Assembly: GCF_000011645.1 (NCBI RefSeq)
Contig: NC_006270.3
Span: 615,001-679,000 of the forward strand
DNA: 64,000 nt
Direction: 5' to 3'
Source: Bacillus licheniformis DSM 13 = ATCC 14580
Lineage (GTDB): Bacteria > Bacillota > Bacilli > Bacillales > Bacillaceae
Within the stretch, counting starts at the first letter, position 1; each line of letters opens with the position of its first letter. The notes under the pieces were generated by a model. That model had not been told where the DNA came from and ran no database searches. It worked only from the letters and a program-made list of their open reading frames with translations. Made by a program: the position numbers and the translations under genes. Below, piece by piece: positions 55,513 through 63,962 of the stretch.

Positions 55513-56189
55513 AAGCGGTCATTTTTGACTTGGACGGCGTGATCACGGATACGGCCGAGTATCATTATCTCGCATGGAAACATACTGCAGAACAAATCGG
55601 CATTGAGATTGACCGGAGCTTTAATGAACGGCTGAAAGGCATCAACAGAGAGCAGTCGCTTGATAAGATTTTGATTCACGGCGGCGCGGCCGGAAAGTTT
55701 CAGGAGGCGGAGAAACAAGAGATCATGCGCCGGAAAAATCAATACTACCAACAGCTGATCCAAAACTTGACTCCGCACGACCTGCTGCCGGGAATCTCCG
55801 TGCTTTTTGCCGAATTGAAAAGAGAACATATAAGCATTGCGTTAGCTTCGTCAAGCCGAAACGCGCCTGCTATTTTGCAGCGGCTCGGTGTCATGGACGA
55901 ATTTCAGGGTGTCGTTGATCCGGCCGCACTTGCTCACGGAAAGCCCGACCCCGAAATCTTTTTGACGGCCGCTGCACTGCTCGGTGTGCCTCCGTCTGAA
56001 TGTGCAGCAATCGAAGATGCTGAAGCCGGGATCGCCGCGATCAAATCCGCAGGGATGTTCGCGGTGGGAGTCGGTGATGAGACATCGCTGCGCGGAGCCG
56101 ATTTGATCGTGCACAACACAAACGAGCTGACGTTTGAGCTGCTGAATGAAGGATGGCAGCGCTATTGCTGTATAAGAGAAGGAAAATGA
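55509..56189 (+). CDS. pgcM: Beta-phosphoglucomutase PgcM
   Basis: A 226-residue HAD phosphatase-fold mutase. It turns beta-glucose 1-phosphate from maltose phosphorylase into glucose 6-phosphate. The DxD motif (FDLDGVITDT) has Asp7 as nucleophile and Asp9 as acid/base; SSSRNAPA, KPDPEIF and IEDAEAGI complete the HAD set. Last gene of the mdx operon. Confidence 0.94.
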   Translation: MKAVIFDLDGVITDTAEYHYLAWKHTAEQIGIEIDRSFNERLKGINREQSLDKILIHGGAAGKFQEAEKQEIMRRKNQYYQQLIQNLTPHDLLPGISVLFAELKREHISIALASSSRNAPAILQRLGVMDEFQGVVDPAALAHGKPDPEIFLTAAALLGVPPSECAAIEDAEAGIAAIKSAGMFAVGVGDETSLRGADLIVHNTNELTFELLNEGWQRYCCIREGK

Positions 56190-56216
56190 AAAGCAACCCG
56201 AGAATCATAAAATGAC

Positions 56217-56236
56217 AGGCCGCCGCTGGCGGCCTT
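56217..56236 (+). terminator. Hairpin after the mdx operon
   Basis: AGGCCGCC-gctg-GGCGGCCTT; GC-rich stem but few Ts follow. The gap from here to 56424 has no gene; it is rich in an AAGA/TCAAGA simple repeat and looks degenerate. Confidence 0.55.
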
Positions 56237-56424
56237 ATCTGCAATCGGAGAGGGAAGCAAAACCAAGAACAAGATCAAGATCAAGGCGTTCGGCTGGCCG
56301 GAGAGGGAGACCGTTCAGATATGCGTTTTGCTGGTTATACAACCGATCTCAGCAACCCGACTTCGAATCTATCAGGCGGTTGGATACAGTCCTGTTGCAG
56401 AGTCTATCGCCTGCGTTTTTCAAG

Positions 56425-56470
56425 AAAAACAGCCTAATCGATCCCTTTAAAAGGATGATTAGGCTGTTTG
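56425..56470. terminator. Terminator of tyrZ
   Basis: AACAGCCTAATC...GATTAGGCTGTT, a 12-bp perfect stem, with T-rich flank on the minus strand (TTTTTCTTG). Confidence 0.88.
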
Positions 56471-56471
56471 T

Positions 56472-57725
56472 TTATTGGTGCATTTGCAATTTGACAAATT
56501 TTCGTTTGCCGACTTGGATGATCATGCCGTGTTCGAGTGCAATGTCCGCATGAATCGATTCCGCTTTGGCGCCGTTGATTTTAACGCCGCCGTTTTGGAT
56601 CATGCGGCGGGCTTCACTTTTGGAAGGAAGGAGTTCGAGCGTCACCAATAAATCGGTGACCGGCACCGTTCCGCCACCTTGCCAGTGTACGGCTGTTATA
56701 TTGTCCGGCGCGCTGTTTTGCTGAAAAACTTTCTTAAACTGCTGTTCGGCCGCTTCTGCCGCCTTGCTTCCATGATACATGTTGACAATGGTTTTCCCGA
56801 GAAGCATCTTCGCGTCTCTCGGATGAACGGCCCCCGTTTCCAAATCCTTGACAAGACGTTTTTTTTCTTCCGCCTCCAAGTCGGTCGCAAGATGGATATA
56901 CTTTTTCATCAAACTGTCCGGCAGAGACATCGTTTTCCCGAACATTTCATGAGGGTCTTCATCGATGCCGATGTAATTGTTCTTTGATTTAGACATTTTT
57001 TCAATGCCGTCAAGCCCTTCAAGCAGCGGCATGAGAATGACGACCTGTTTTTCTTTTCCGTACTTTTCCTGAAAGTGTCTGCCCATGAGCACGTTAAAAT
57101 GCTGATCCGTTCCGCCCAGTTCGATGTCGCTGTCCAGAACGACTGAATCATACCCCTGCATCAACGGGTAAAAGAACTCATGAAGCGAAATCGGCTTTTG
57201 CATGGCGATTCTTTCTTCAAAATCATCGCGTTCCATTAAACGGGCGACGGTAATTTTGCCCGCGAGCTCAATGACGTCTTCCAAGGTTAATCGTTTAAGC
57301 CATTTTGAGTTGTAGTGAAGCTCGACCTTGTTCTGATCAAGCACTTTTCCAAACTGTTGAAAGTATGTTTCGGCATTGCGGCGGACCTCTTCGTCCGTCA
57401 GCTGTTTCCTGGCGGCGGATTTTCCTGTTGGATCACCGATTTTCCCCGTGAAATCGCCGATCAGGAGCTGGACGATATGTCCGTTTTCCTGAAACTGACG
57501 AAGCTTATTCAAGACGACGGTGTGGCCCAAATGTACGTCAGGCGCAGACGGATCGAGGCCGAGCTTAATTTTCAGCGGTTCGCCGGTCAAAATCGATTTG
57601 GCCAGCTTTGCCCGCAGTTCCTCCGGGGGAATGACCTCCTCCGCTCCGTCCATATATAAGTGAAGCTGCCTTTCGACTTCCCGCTTTTCGGCAGTTGTCA
57701 GTTGATCAAATTGTTGTTGCTGCAT
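56472..57725 (-). CDS. tyrZ: Tyrosyl-tRNA synthetase TyrZ (second type)
   Basis: A 417-residue class I aminoacyl-tRNA synthetase. It has the HIGH-type motif HLGH (in [11 protein letters not shown]), the KMSKS motif (EKMSKSKNN) and a C-terminal S4-type RNA-binding part. It belongs to the TyrZ/TyrRS2 type rather than the B. subtilis housekeeping TyrS. ATG 57725 ([10 protein letters not shown]) follows AAGGAGG; the 13-codon extension is out. It is preceded by a T-box leader and by ywaE. Confidence 0.92.
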
Positions 57726-57744
57726 GATAACTCCTCCTTTTTTT

Positions 57745-57980
57745 GTATAAAAAAAGAACCTCATCCCGATAAGGGACGTGGCTCAAATGCACGCGGTACC
57801 ACCCTGATTGAAGACCTTCATCTTCCGCTCAATTTCCGGTAACGGCTTCCCGTTCTTTGCTACTTGAAGGTTCACAAAGAAAGCTCAGGGAGGTAATTCA
57901 CGTCTGCCTTTGTACCGGCTCGCACCAGCCGCCGGCTCTCTGGAACAGGGAGACAGTCCGCTACTCGTTCCCGTCGTTGC
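57745..57980 (-). promoter_or_regulatory. T-box riboswitch of tyrZ
   Basis: On the minus strand a Stem I region with GGAACGAGTAG opens about 57975, the T-box core AGGGTGGTACCGCG is at 57792-57805, and an intrinsic terminator (GTCCC-ttatc-GGGAtgaggttctTTTTTTT) ends at about 57748. Uncharged tRNA-Tyr is expected to bind the specifier and T-box and prevent termination. A TAC that could be the specifier is at about 57910-57920 (GGTACAAAGG). Confidence 0.88.
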
Positions 57981-58487
57981 TTATGGTTTATGAAGATTGT
58001 CATTCACTTTTCGAAGGAGCTCGATCAATGTATTCTGCTCCTCTTTTGTCATGCCCTTGATCAGCATTGTTTCCCCTTTGTGGAACGCCGGATAAAGCTC
58101 TTCAATCGCGGCTTTTCCTTCCGGTGTGATCTCGGCGTAAACGTGTCTGCGGTCTCTCGGATCCGCGCTTTTGACGCAAAAGTTCTTTTTCTCAAGCGTT
58201 TTAATGACATTGCTCGCAGTGGCTGTTGAAATTCCTGACAGTTCGGCGAGTTTTCTCGTTTCAAGCCTGCCCCATACCCATAGATCGTAAAGAATCGAAA
58301 AAGCCGTCCAAGACAATTGATATGAGGAAAGGACCTCGGTCTCCATTTTGACGCGGAGCTTTTGCGCCGACCGGTAAAGGTTGGTGGCGACCGAAATGGC
58401 TTCAAGATTCAAGGATTCGATCGGCATGCGCTTCAGCTTGCTGAGGGTGTCGTGTTCTTCCTGTCGAAGATGGGGGGATCTATTCAA
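57981..58487 (-). CDS. ywaE: MarR family regulator YwaE
   Basis: A 168-residue MarR-type winged-helix protein: ETRKLAELSGISTATASNVIKTLEKKNFC, then VKSADPRDRRHVYAEITPEG (wing). Dimerisation helices flank it. Start TTG 58487 with AGGCAGG-type site; an ATG 20 codons in (MPIESLN) is an alternative. In B. subtilis ywaE also sits just before tyrZ. The T-box leader begins right after its stop. Confidence 0.85.
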   Translation of the reverse strand: MNRSPHLRQEEHDTLSKLKRMPIESLNLEAISVATNLYRSAQKLRVKMETEVLSSYQLSWTAFSILYDLWVWGRLETRKLAELSGISTATASNVIKTLEKKNFCVKSADPRDRRHVYAEITPEGKAAIEELYPAFHKGETMLIKGMTKEEQNTLIELLRKVNDNLHKP

Positions 58488-58585
58488 TCGTGACGCCTGC
58501 CTTTTTATTTTCAGAATTATTAGCTATGAAATGAATTTTAACAGACGGTCTCCATCAATGCAAGCCCTTGTTTGACATGATGAGA

Positions 58586-58614
58586 AAAGCCGGCATCATG
58601 ATGATGACCGGCGC
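58586..58614 (-). terminator. Terminator of the exported-protein gene
   Basis: Minus strand GCCGGtCATCAT-catg-ATGcCGGCTTTT hairpin. Confidence 0.75.
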
Positions 58615-58623
58615 TTGTTTCAG

Positions 58624-59190
58624 CTATTTTTTGGTGATCTGTTTGCGGCGCACTTCAATTCGGTCCCCTTTTTGAATGCTGTCATATTGTTTTTTCGAGA
58701 CGAGGACGGCATGTTTCTTTCCGTTTTGATCTTCAATCAACAGCCAATATCTTTTTTCTTTTCGTTCAGAGAGCGCTTTTTCTTTGATTCCTGCGGTACG
58801 GAGGATGTTTTTTTGTTCCGCTGTATATCCGCCTACGTGGAAGATCATCCAATATGGAAAGTAGTAATTCAAAAAGGCTGATCCAGCAGGATTTTGATTG
58901 AGTGTCCGCTTGATGCTTCCTTTGTACAGGGCATCGGGAGGCAGTGTCCGCTGAATGGTGTTGAACTGACTGTTCTTGTTTAAGTATCGTCGGCTCGCAG
59001 ACTGTTTCATATAACTGCGCATACTCTGGTTGACTGAACCCGCACGTGTTTTTAGAGCGCTGTTATTAGCCGAGGAACTCGAAGCCTTCACCCCGGATGC
59101 TCCTTTGCTGCCTGCTGCCTCTGCTTGAGCAAAAGGCAGCAAGAGGGACAGCGCCATGATCAAAATAAGAGGAGCGCTTTTTTTCTTCAT
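58624..59190 (-). CDS. Exported protein of unknown function
   Basis: A 188-residue secreted protein. The signal peptide (about 1-27, SAPLILIMALSLLLPFAQAEA with an AxA-type site) leads to a Ser/Ala/Lys-rich segment and then to a folded C-terminal part, LNYYFPYWMIFHVGGY and a basic end, KGDRIEVRRKQITKK. No family recognised. It overlaps the upstream lipoprotein gene by 4 bp, so they form a two-gene operon. Confidence 0.7.
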   Translation of the reverse strand: MKKKSAPLILIMALSLLLPFAQAEAAGSKGASGVKASSSSANNSALKTRAGSVNQSMRSYMKQSASRRYLNKNSQFNTIQRTLPPDALYKGSIKRTLNQNPAGSAFLNYYFPYWMIFHVGGYTAEQKNILRTAGIKEKALSERKEKRYWLLIEDQNGKKHAVLVSKKQYDSIQKGDRIEVRRKQITKK

Positions 59191-59579
59191 TGTTCATCAC
59201 TGCTTTTTTGTTCAACTTTGTCTTTGACGACGCCCTCAAGCGGCTCCTGATCATATTTAATGTATGGGGGACGAAAGATGAAGGCTTCCTGATCGCGGAT
59301 TTTAATATAAGGCTGTTCGACATTTTCTACATTTTCCACATATTTTTTGAAAGTCTCCGTCTTTTCTTTTCCATCTTTCACGTATGCTGCTTTCAGTAAT
59401 GGTGCTTTGTCGGATTCGCTGTCATTCACGTAATCAAACCATACGAGATCGTATTTTTGAATGGATTGGTCATCTGCGACCTCCTGTGAACGGTCTGAAG
59501 CGGATGATGAACATCCTGATAAGGGAACGGCTAAAAGCATCGCAGCCGCGGATAAAGAGATCAGTTTCGATTTTTTCAC
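59187..59579 (-). CDS. Lipoprotein of unknown function
   Basis: A lipoprotein of about 130 residues. The signal sequence KLISLSAAAMLLAVPLSGC gives the lipid-modified Cys (LSGC). The mature part is soluble and charged (YDLVWFDYVNDSESDK, KIRDQEAFIFRPPYIKYDQE). The start is open: GTG 59579 (VKKSKLIS) has AGGATGAT at a good spacing; ATG 59597 or 59588 lie upstream in frame. It is the first gene of a pair with the exported protein at 58624. Confidence 0.65.
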   Translation of the reverse strand: MKKSKLISLSAAAMLLAVPLSGCSSSASDRSQEVADDQSIQKYDLVWFDYVNDSESDKAPLLKAAYVKDGKEKTETFKKYVENVENVEQPYIKIRDQEAFIFRPPYIKYDQEPLEGVVKDKVEQKSSDEQ

Positions 59580-59780
59580 TGTGATCATCCTATTCATTTC
59601 GGTTTCGCTTTTATATACGAACGATCCGGGCAAAGGTGTCATCTATTCAAAATAGATTGGCAGAAAACAGGGCGTAACAATTGCATTTTAAACGTAAACA
59701 AACTGTAAAATACCATTTCTATGAAAAAAGGTATAATTTGAATGTCAGAAAAAAATCCCATTCACGGAGGATATTTTTAT

Positions 59781-60161
59781 ATGAAGAAGATACTTTTTTC
59801 TGTTTTTGTTTTGGCAGGCAGCTTGCTATTGGCTTTTAATTTTGCCGGTGAAGCGAGTGCTAAAACGAAAAAAGTCAGCGGCTATATCACTTGGTACAAC
59901 GGAGTGGGCAAAATCGGCGCTGACGGCAAGAGGCTCGGCCATTGGGACTGCGCCACAAAGATGGGCTTCGATGTTCCGAGAAAAGGCACAAAAATAAGAG
60001 CCTATTCAAAAGCAAAACCGCACAAAGTCATTACAGTCTATAAATATGATGTCGGCAGAATGCCGGGCGCTGTTTTGGATGTAAGCCCGAAAGCTTTTAG
60101 AGCTTTGGGATTTCCGACAAGCAAAGGAAAGGTAGCCGGACATTATACATATAAAAAATAG
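59781..60161 (+). CDS. Secreted double-psi beta-barrel (RlpA/barwin-like) protein
   Basis: A 126-residue secreted protein. The signal peptide (about 1-26, ILFSVFVLAGSLLLAFNFAG, ending ASA) leads to a mature 100-residue DPBB domain: SGYITWYNGVGKIGADGKRLGHWDCATKMG, VITVYKYDVGRMPGAVLDVSPKAFRALGF. The Asp in VLDVSP is the conserved DPBB/expansin residue, and the domain is found in wall-binding or wall-loosening proteins. No lytic catalytic residues are evident. ATG 59781 follows GGAGG; the upstream 13 codons are out. Monocistronic. Confidence 0.8.
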   Translation: MKKILFSVFVLAGSLLLAFNFAGEASAKTKKVSGYITWYNGVGKIGADGKRLGHWDCATKMGFDVPRKGTKIRAYSKAKPHKVITVYKYDVGRMPGAVLDVSPKAFRALGFPTSKGKVAGHYTYKK

Positions 60162-60168
60162 GAGAAAT

Positions 60169-60197
60169 GAAGCAAGAAAAATCGTTTTCTTGCTTCT
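60169..60197 (+). terminator. Hairpin after the DPBB protein gene
   Basis: GAAGCAAGAAAA-atcg-TTTTCTTGCTTC, a perfect 12-bp stem just after the stop; it also argues against the upstream start for the next gene. Confidence 0.75.
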
Positions 60198-60217
60198 TTC
60201 AATTGGCGGGGTCGAAT

Positions 60218-61237
60218 ATGAAAAAAGTTTCAGTTGTTTTGTTGGCGGCAGTCATTTTAGCCGCAGGCGCATTTGCGGCCGTCCGCTATTTCGTCCCGGA
60301 AAAAGCGGAGCCGGCAAAGAGCGGCGGTTCAGACCTGCTTGTATCGATAACCGATCAGAAGCTGATGACCGCTTACTATGAAAATCAAAATAAGCTGTAT
60401 GAAGAAAAGATGACGGATTATCCGGCTATGGCATTAGACCGGAAAAAACGAATTCTTTACTATACAAACACCGATAACAGCAATGTGAAGCATTTGATCA
60501 GGCTGGATTTACAGTCGGGCAAAAAAACAACCCTATATTCAGGAGATGAATATGTCGACGGGCTCAGTTTATCGGCGGACGGTTCGAAGCTGTTCATGAG
60601 ATACAACCTTGCGGAGGAGAGGAATTTTCACCTTGCTTCCTTTGATTTAAAACAAAAGGCGTTTCATGTCATCTATCCATCGTTGAAAAACAAGGACGAA
60701 ACTGTCAGCTACTATCAGTACAACAAAGCTGACAATCAATTCGTTATGCTGCATTATTCATTGAAGGAAGACTATCAAAAAACAGATGATGCGAACAACA
60801 AAGGCGTGCCGCCCGAACCGACGAATATGAACATTTCCATGGCGGGTGTGAAAGATCGGCAAAAGGTGAGAACGATAGCAAAATTTATCAATGACGTGGC
60901 AATTTCGCCGGATGGAAAAACGATTGTCTTTACAGAATCGGCTGATGATCAGAAGGCGATTTATGCGATGGATGCCGAAACGAAAAAATACAAAGCGATC
61001 ATTTCAGATCAGCAGGCATTTTCATTGGTCGATTCAGCACAGCCGCAATTCTCGAAAGACGGGAAAAAGCTTTACTTTCTCGCTGAAGCAAAAGATGCGA
61101 AGCTGCTTGAAGATGAAACGGGGAGCGAAGCAAGGGTGAGAACGATCTATTCGTATGATATGGATACGAAAAAAGTGAGCAAAGCCTGGGAAAAAACAAA
61201 CGGGATCATCAACACCTTTACGGTCATTGACGAATAA
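60218..61237 (+). CDS. Membrane-anchored beta-propeller protein (TolB/WD40-like)
   Basis: A 339-residue protein. An N-terminal anchor (about 3-20, VSVVLLAAVILAAGAFAAV) is followed by repeats such as DGLSLSADGSKLFMRYNL, NDVAISPDGKTIVFTESADD and QPQFSKDGKKLYFLAEA, typical of TolB-type beta-propeller blades, facing the outside. No enzyme motif. Start ATG 60218 was chosen because the 60167 start would run through the hairpin; it has only a weak site (GGCGGGG). Function unknown. Confidence 0.72.
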   Translation: MKKVSVVLLAAVILAAGAFAAVRYFVPEKAEPAKSGGSDLLVSITDQKLMTAYYENQNKLYEEKMTDYPAMALDRKKRILYYTNTDNSNVKHLIRLDLQSGKKTTLYSGDEYVDGLSLSADGSKLFMRYNLAEERNFHLASFDLKQKAFHVIYPSLKNKDETVSYYQYNKADNQFVMLHYSLKEDYQKTDDANNKGVPPEPTNMNISMAGVKDRQKVRTIAKFINDVAISPDGKTIVFTESADDQKAIYAMDAETKKYKAIISDQQAFSLVDSAQPQFSKDGKKLYFLAEAKDAKLLEDETGSEARVRTIYSYDMDTKKVSKAWEKTNGIINTFTVIDE

Positions 61238-61245
61238 ACGGGCAC

Positions 61246-61281
61246 CAGCCGGCACAAACAGACTGCGCCGGCTGTTTTTTT
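61246..61281. terminator. Bidirectional terminator
   Basis: CAGCCGGC...GCCGGCTG with a T7 run; it lies between two convergent genes. Confidence 0.88.
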
Positions 61282-62272
61282 ATGAGCCGTTTGCCTGAGA
61301 CGCTGCAGCAGAGCTTGTCATAATGGCGATTGCTGCCGTCTGCTGTGCTTGAATAACAGCTTCAAGCGTTTGATAAAGCCCTGTATCCAAAAGCGCCGGG
61401 TCTTCCGTTTTTTCGCTCATGTACAAGTTGACGGCCGTTTTCAGATTCATGTCTTTCTGCCACCTGAACAGTTTATCGCTGTTCAATGCGCCTGCCATGA
61501 TAGTGATGGCATCTATGTCTTTTTCGCCGTTCTCAAGCAGCGCGAGCAGTCCGATTTCCGGGTAATGGACAGGCTTTGGTCTTTTATGCTTTTTTGTCAA
61601 TTCATCGTATATCCGGAGGGAGCGGGCGACAAGCTGATCTGAATCCTGCTCCGGCATAAGCGAGAGGATGTGGCTGAGAAACTGCAAATCGTTCCCTTTG
61701 CGAAAACCCGCCTGGTTAAGCTTTTGGTAAAACGCTTCGATATAGTCAATCAGTTCACCTGTCTCCATATCTGAACCGGCCAAAAGCACGGAGAGCGGGT
61801 AGTCGCCGGCAGATGTTAAAAAAACGTGCTTGTCCTTCATTCCTTTGTAAATAGACAAAGCCCGATTGATTTTGCTGTCATGATCATGCTCATCACGGTA
61901 TTTTGTCAAAAGAATAAGAGCGGACAAATAAGTGAAAATACTTTTTTTGAATCCGTTGCCGGTCATTTTTACATAAAGAGTGAAAAAAGGTCTGATATGC
62001 GTTTCAGGTTCTTCGAAGCGTACGTCAAACATAGCGGCAAAAGTGTAGCGATGGGCTGACCTCAACGGCGAAAATGTACCGGCGGCCTGTTTGACAGCCT
62101 CACTCAGATTTAAAAACCGTTCTTTATCAAAAGGCCGCTTGTTGACGACATACATGGAAGCAATCATCATTAATGTCCGCTGATCTGTGACTTTCCATTT
62201 TAAATCGCTTTTTAACTCAGAGTAAATTGCTTTATATTGATCCAATCGCTGCTGCAGTTTAGCAGATGCCAT
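61280..62272 (-). CDS. DUF4003 family protein
   Basis: A 330-residue protein of mainly alpha-helical repeats. The RTLMMIASMYVVNKRPFD, YVKMTGNGFKKSIFTYLSALILL and GLLALLENGEKDIDAI segments match DUF4003, found in bacilli with no known function. A perfect AAGGAGAT lies 7 nt before ATG 62272. Cytoplasmic, no partner gene. Confidence 0.8.
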   Translation of the reverse strand: MASAKLQQRLDQYKAIYSELKSDLKWKVTDQRTLMMIASMYVVNKRPFDKERFLNLSEAVKQAAGTFSPLRSAHRYTFAAMFDVRFEEPETHIRPFFTLYVKMTGNGFKKSIFTYLSALILLTKYRDEHDHDSKINRALSIYKGMKDKHVFLTSAGDYPLSVLLAGSDMETGELIDYIEAFYQKLNQAGFRKGNDLQFLSHILSLMPEQDSDQLVARSLRIYDELTKKHKRPKPVHYPEIGLLALLENGEKDIDAITIMAGALNSDKLFRWQKDMNLKTAVNLYMSEKTEDPALLDTGLYQTLEAVIQAQQTAAIAIMTSSAAASQANGS

Positions 62273-62364
62273 TTATCTATCTCCTTCCTAGGTTTGCGTG
62301 TTTTTGTATATACGAAACAAAGGGAAATAAGTTTCAGGGATTTGGCATCATATCGGGCTTCTGC

Positions 62365-62667
62365 TTAATAATATGGAAAAGGATACAGCGCAGCAATAAA
62401 AACAAACGGGAAGATCCTTCTCCTGAACCGCCTGAATCGTCGGCGCGGATATCCGTAACCGCCGTAAAACTGCCTTTCATCTGTCACGTCTTCGGGAATG
62501 AGGACAGATGCTTCCTGACGGTTCACCCCTTCAAGAATGCCGTGAACAGAACTGCCGTCCTTCATTTTCAGCACGACGTGATAGTGCATGTATTTGCGGC
62601 ATAAATCGTGCAAAGACCTTTGATGATCATGGGGCATCGAGCAAGCGGCATCTTTCGGAACACTCAT
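62365..62667 (-). CDS. Small basic protein, possible spore-associated
   Basis: A 100-residue protein. An N-terminal LSm-like strand pattern (HYHVVLKMKDGSSVHGILEG and EASVLIPEDV) is followed by an Arg-rich tract (YPRRRFRRFRRRIFPF) and an aromatic end (FIAALYPFPYY). The composition resembles bacillus spore-coat or spore-surface proteins, but I cannot name a family. Start: ATG 62667 (MSVPKD); ATG 62679 overlaps its ribosome binding site. Confidence 0.6.
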   Translation of the reverse strand: MSVPKDAACSMPHDHQRSLHDLCRKYMHYHVVLKMKDGSSVHGILEGVNRQEASVLIPEDVTDERQFYGGYGYPRRRFRRFRRRIFPFVFIAALYPFPYY

Positions 62668-62755
62668 ATTCCTTTCCATCTCCTTTTAGATACATGGTAT
62701 TCACCCGATGGATGAATGTTCCGGTTTGAAGCGGTGAAGCCGTGATTTTATGTAA

Positions 62756-62786
62756 AAAAGCCGATTATCATATATGAATCGGCTTT
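62756..62786. terminator. Terminator between small genes
   Basis: AAAGCCGATT-atcatatatg-AATCGGCTTT hairpin, usable on both strands. Confidence 0.8.
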
Positions 62787-62798
62787 AAAGATCAACGG

Positions 62799-63056
62799 TC
62801 AGCACTTCATTCTGCGGCATTTGAAGCGGTCGTCATCGTCATCAGAAAAGCACTTTCTTTTTCTGCATTTGAACCGGTCATCGTCAGAGCTGCGGGTTTT
62901 ATCCGTTTTATCCGCTTTAGCTGTTTTATCTGTTTTATTCGTTTTATCTGTTTTATTACTATCCGCCGAACGCCGCGCTTTCATTGACTGTCTTTCTTTT
63001 TCCCGCTCAGGGCTGTATGGATCGTAATTGTCATAGTACTCTTCGTAGCTGCTCAT
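62799..63056 (-). CDS. Low-complexity Lys/Thr/Asp-rich protein with repeated DDDRFKC
   Basis: An 85-residue protein. An acidic, tyrosine-rich start (YEEYYDNYDPYSPERE) is followed by a repeat built from KTDK and NKTDKTAKADKTDKT (coded by a GATAAAACN-type DNA repeat) and a C-terminal pair, DDDRFKCRKRKC and DDDDDRFKCRRMKC. The four cysteines, each beside Arg/Lys, may bind metal or crosslink. It resembles spore-coat and surface proteins in composition. Not recognised as a family. Confidence 0.55.
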   Translation of the reverse strand: MSSYEEYYDNYDPYSPEREKERQSMKARRSADSNKTDKTNKTDKTAKADKTDKTRSSDDDRFKCRKRKCFSDDDDDRFKCRRMKC

Positions 63057-63343
63057 TTTGAGGCAATCACCGCCTTTGGGTCATGATATGATAATGTATT
63101 ATAAAGAGGGGCGTTTTGCCTGTGCATATATAACGGTTTTTCGTGCTGTAAATAAGCTGATCAACTGACAAAATTCAACATTGAATAAAGGATTTTTCGT
63201 TTCAACCGCTAATATTATATGTATCAACCATTTTTTTACGGCTGCGCCTGCCGGTGCTTGCGGAAAGCATTCAGACGGACGGCCTGATATGATAGAAGGA
63301 GCGGAATGCCGATGAAACGATCCGGAAGTGAAGGAGAGTACTT

Positions 63344-63892
63344 ATGAAAAATAGTAGAAAAAAAGAGATCTTATCGTGGGTGAAAACACTTGTCATCGCC
63401 GCAGCGCTTGTGATGGTTTGCCGCTATTTTCTGTTTACGCCGTCAACCGTTTTGGGAGATTCAATGTATCCGACTTTAGAGGACGGCAACATGGTCATGG
63501 TTAGTAAGATCAGCGATATTCAGCGCTTTGATAAAATTATTTTTCACGCGCCTGATTCGGATGAAAACTATGTGAAAAGGGTGATCGGGCTCCCGGGAGA
63601 TACGATCGAAATGAAGGATGATGTCCTTTATATAAACGGAAAAGCATACGATGAACCTTATTTAAAGAAAAACAAGCAAAAGCTGACGCTTCATGAACAT
63701 TTAACCGATAATTTCACATTGGAGAAATTAACAGGTGAACAAAAGGTGCCGGAAGATCACTTGTTCGTGATGGGGGATAACCGTCAAAACAGCAAAGACA
63801 GCCGCTTTTTCGGATTTATCACAATGGACTCCGTTGTCGGCAAAGTTGAGTTCCGTTATTTCCCTTTCAATGAGATCGGCGGAATAGAATAG
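63344..63892 (+). CDS. Type I signal peptidase (Sip family)
   Basis: A 182-residue signal peptidase with one N-terminal membrane helix (about 11-30) and the Ser/Lys catalytic pair: Ser40 in LGDSMYPTL and Lys78 in YVKRVIGLPGD. Further motifs MKDDVLYINGKAY, FVMGDNRQNSKDSR (box D/E) are in place. It removes Sec signal peptides outside the membrane; B. licheniformis has several paralogues and I cannot tell which one this is. Own promoter region and RBS GAAGGAGAG. Confidence 0.92.
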   Translation: MKNSRKKEILSWVKTLVIAAALVMVCRYFLFTPSTVLGDSMYPTLEDGNMVMVSKISDIQRFDKIIFHAPDSDENYVKRVIGLPGDTIEMKDDVLYINGKAYDEPYLKKNKQKLTLHEHLTDNFTLEKLTGEQKVPEDHLFVMGDNRQNSKDSRFFGFITMDSVVGKVEFRYFPFNEIGGIE

Positions 63893-63896
63893 AAAA

Positions 63897-63936
63897 CAAA
63901 AAGGCTTCCCATGATACCTAATGGGAAGTCTTTTTG
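63897..63936. terminator. Terminator of the signal peptidase gene
   Basis: AAAAAGGCTTCCCAT...ATGGGAAGTCTTTTT hairpin; the stem has one wobble. Confidence 0.88.
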
Positions 63937-63962
63937 TTTGTCGCAAAGTCACCAAAAGTGGT

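Noticed and set aside
56212..56553. Arg/Ser-rich open frame after pgcM
   Set aside because: It crosses two hairpins and the end of tyrZ, has no ribosome binding site and is low-complexity.
60167..60217. Upstream start for the beta-propeller gene
   Set aside because: The hairpin GAAGCAAGAAAA/TTTTCTTGCTTC is in this stretch and ATG 60218 leads straight into the membrane anchor.
62820..62960. Possible CRISPR-like array from the tandem GATAAAAC words
   Set aside because: The units are 6-12 bp with no spacers; it is an in-frame amino-acid repeat.
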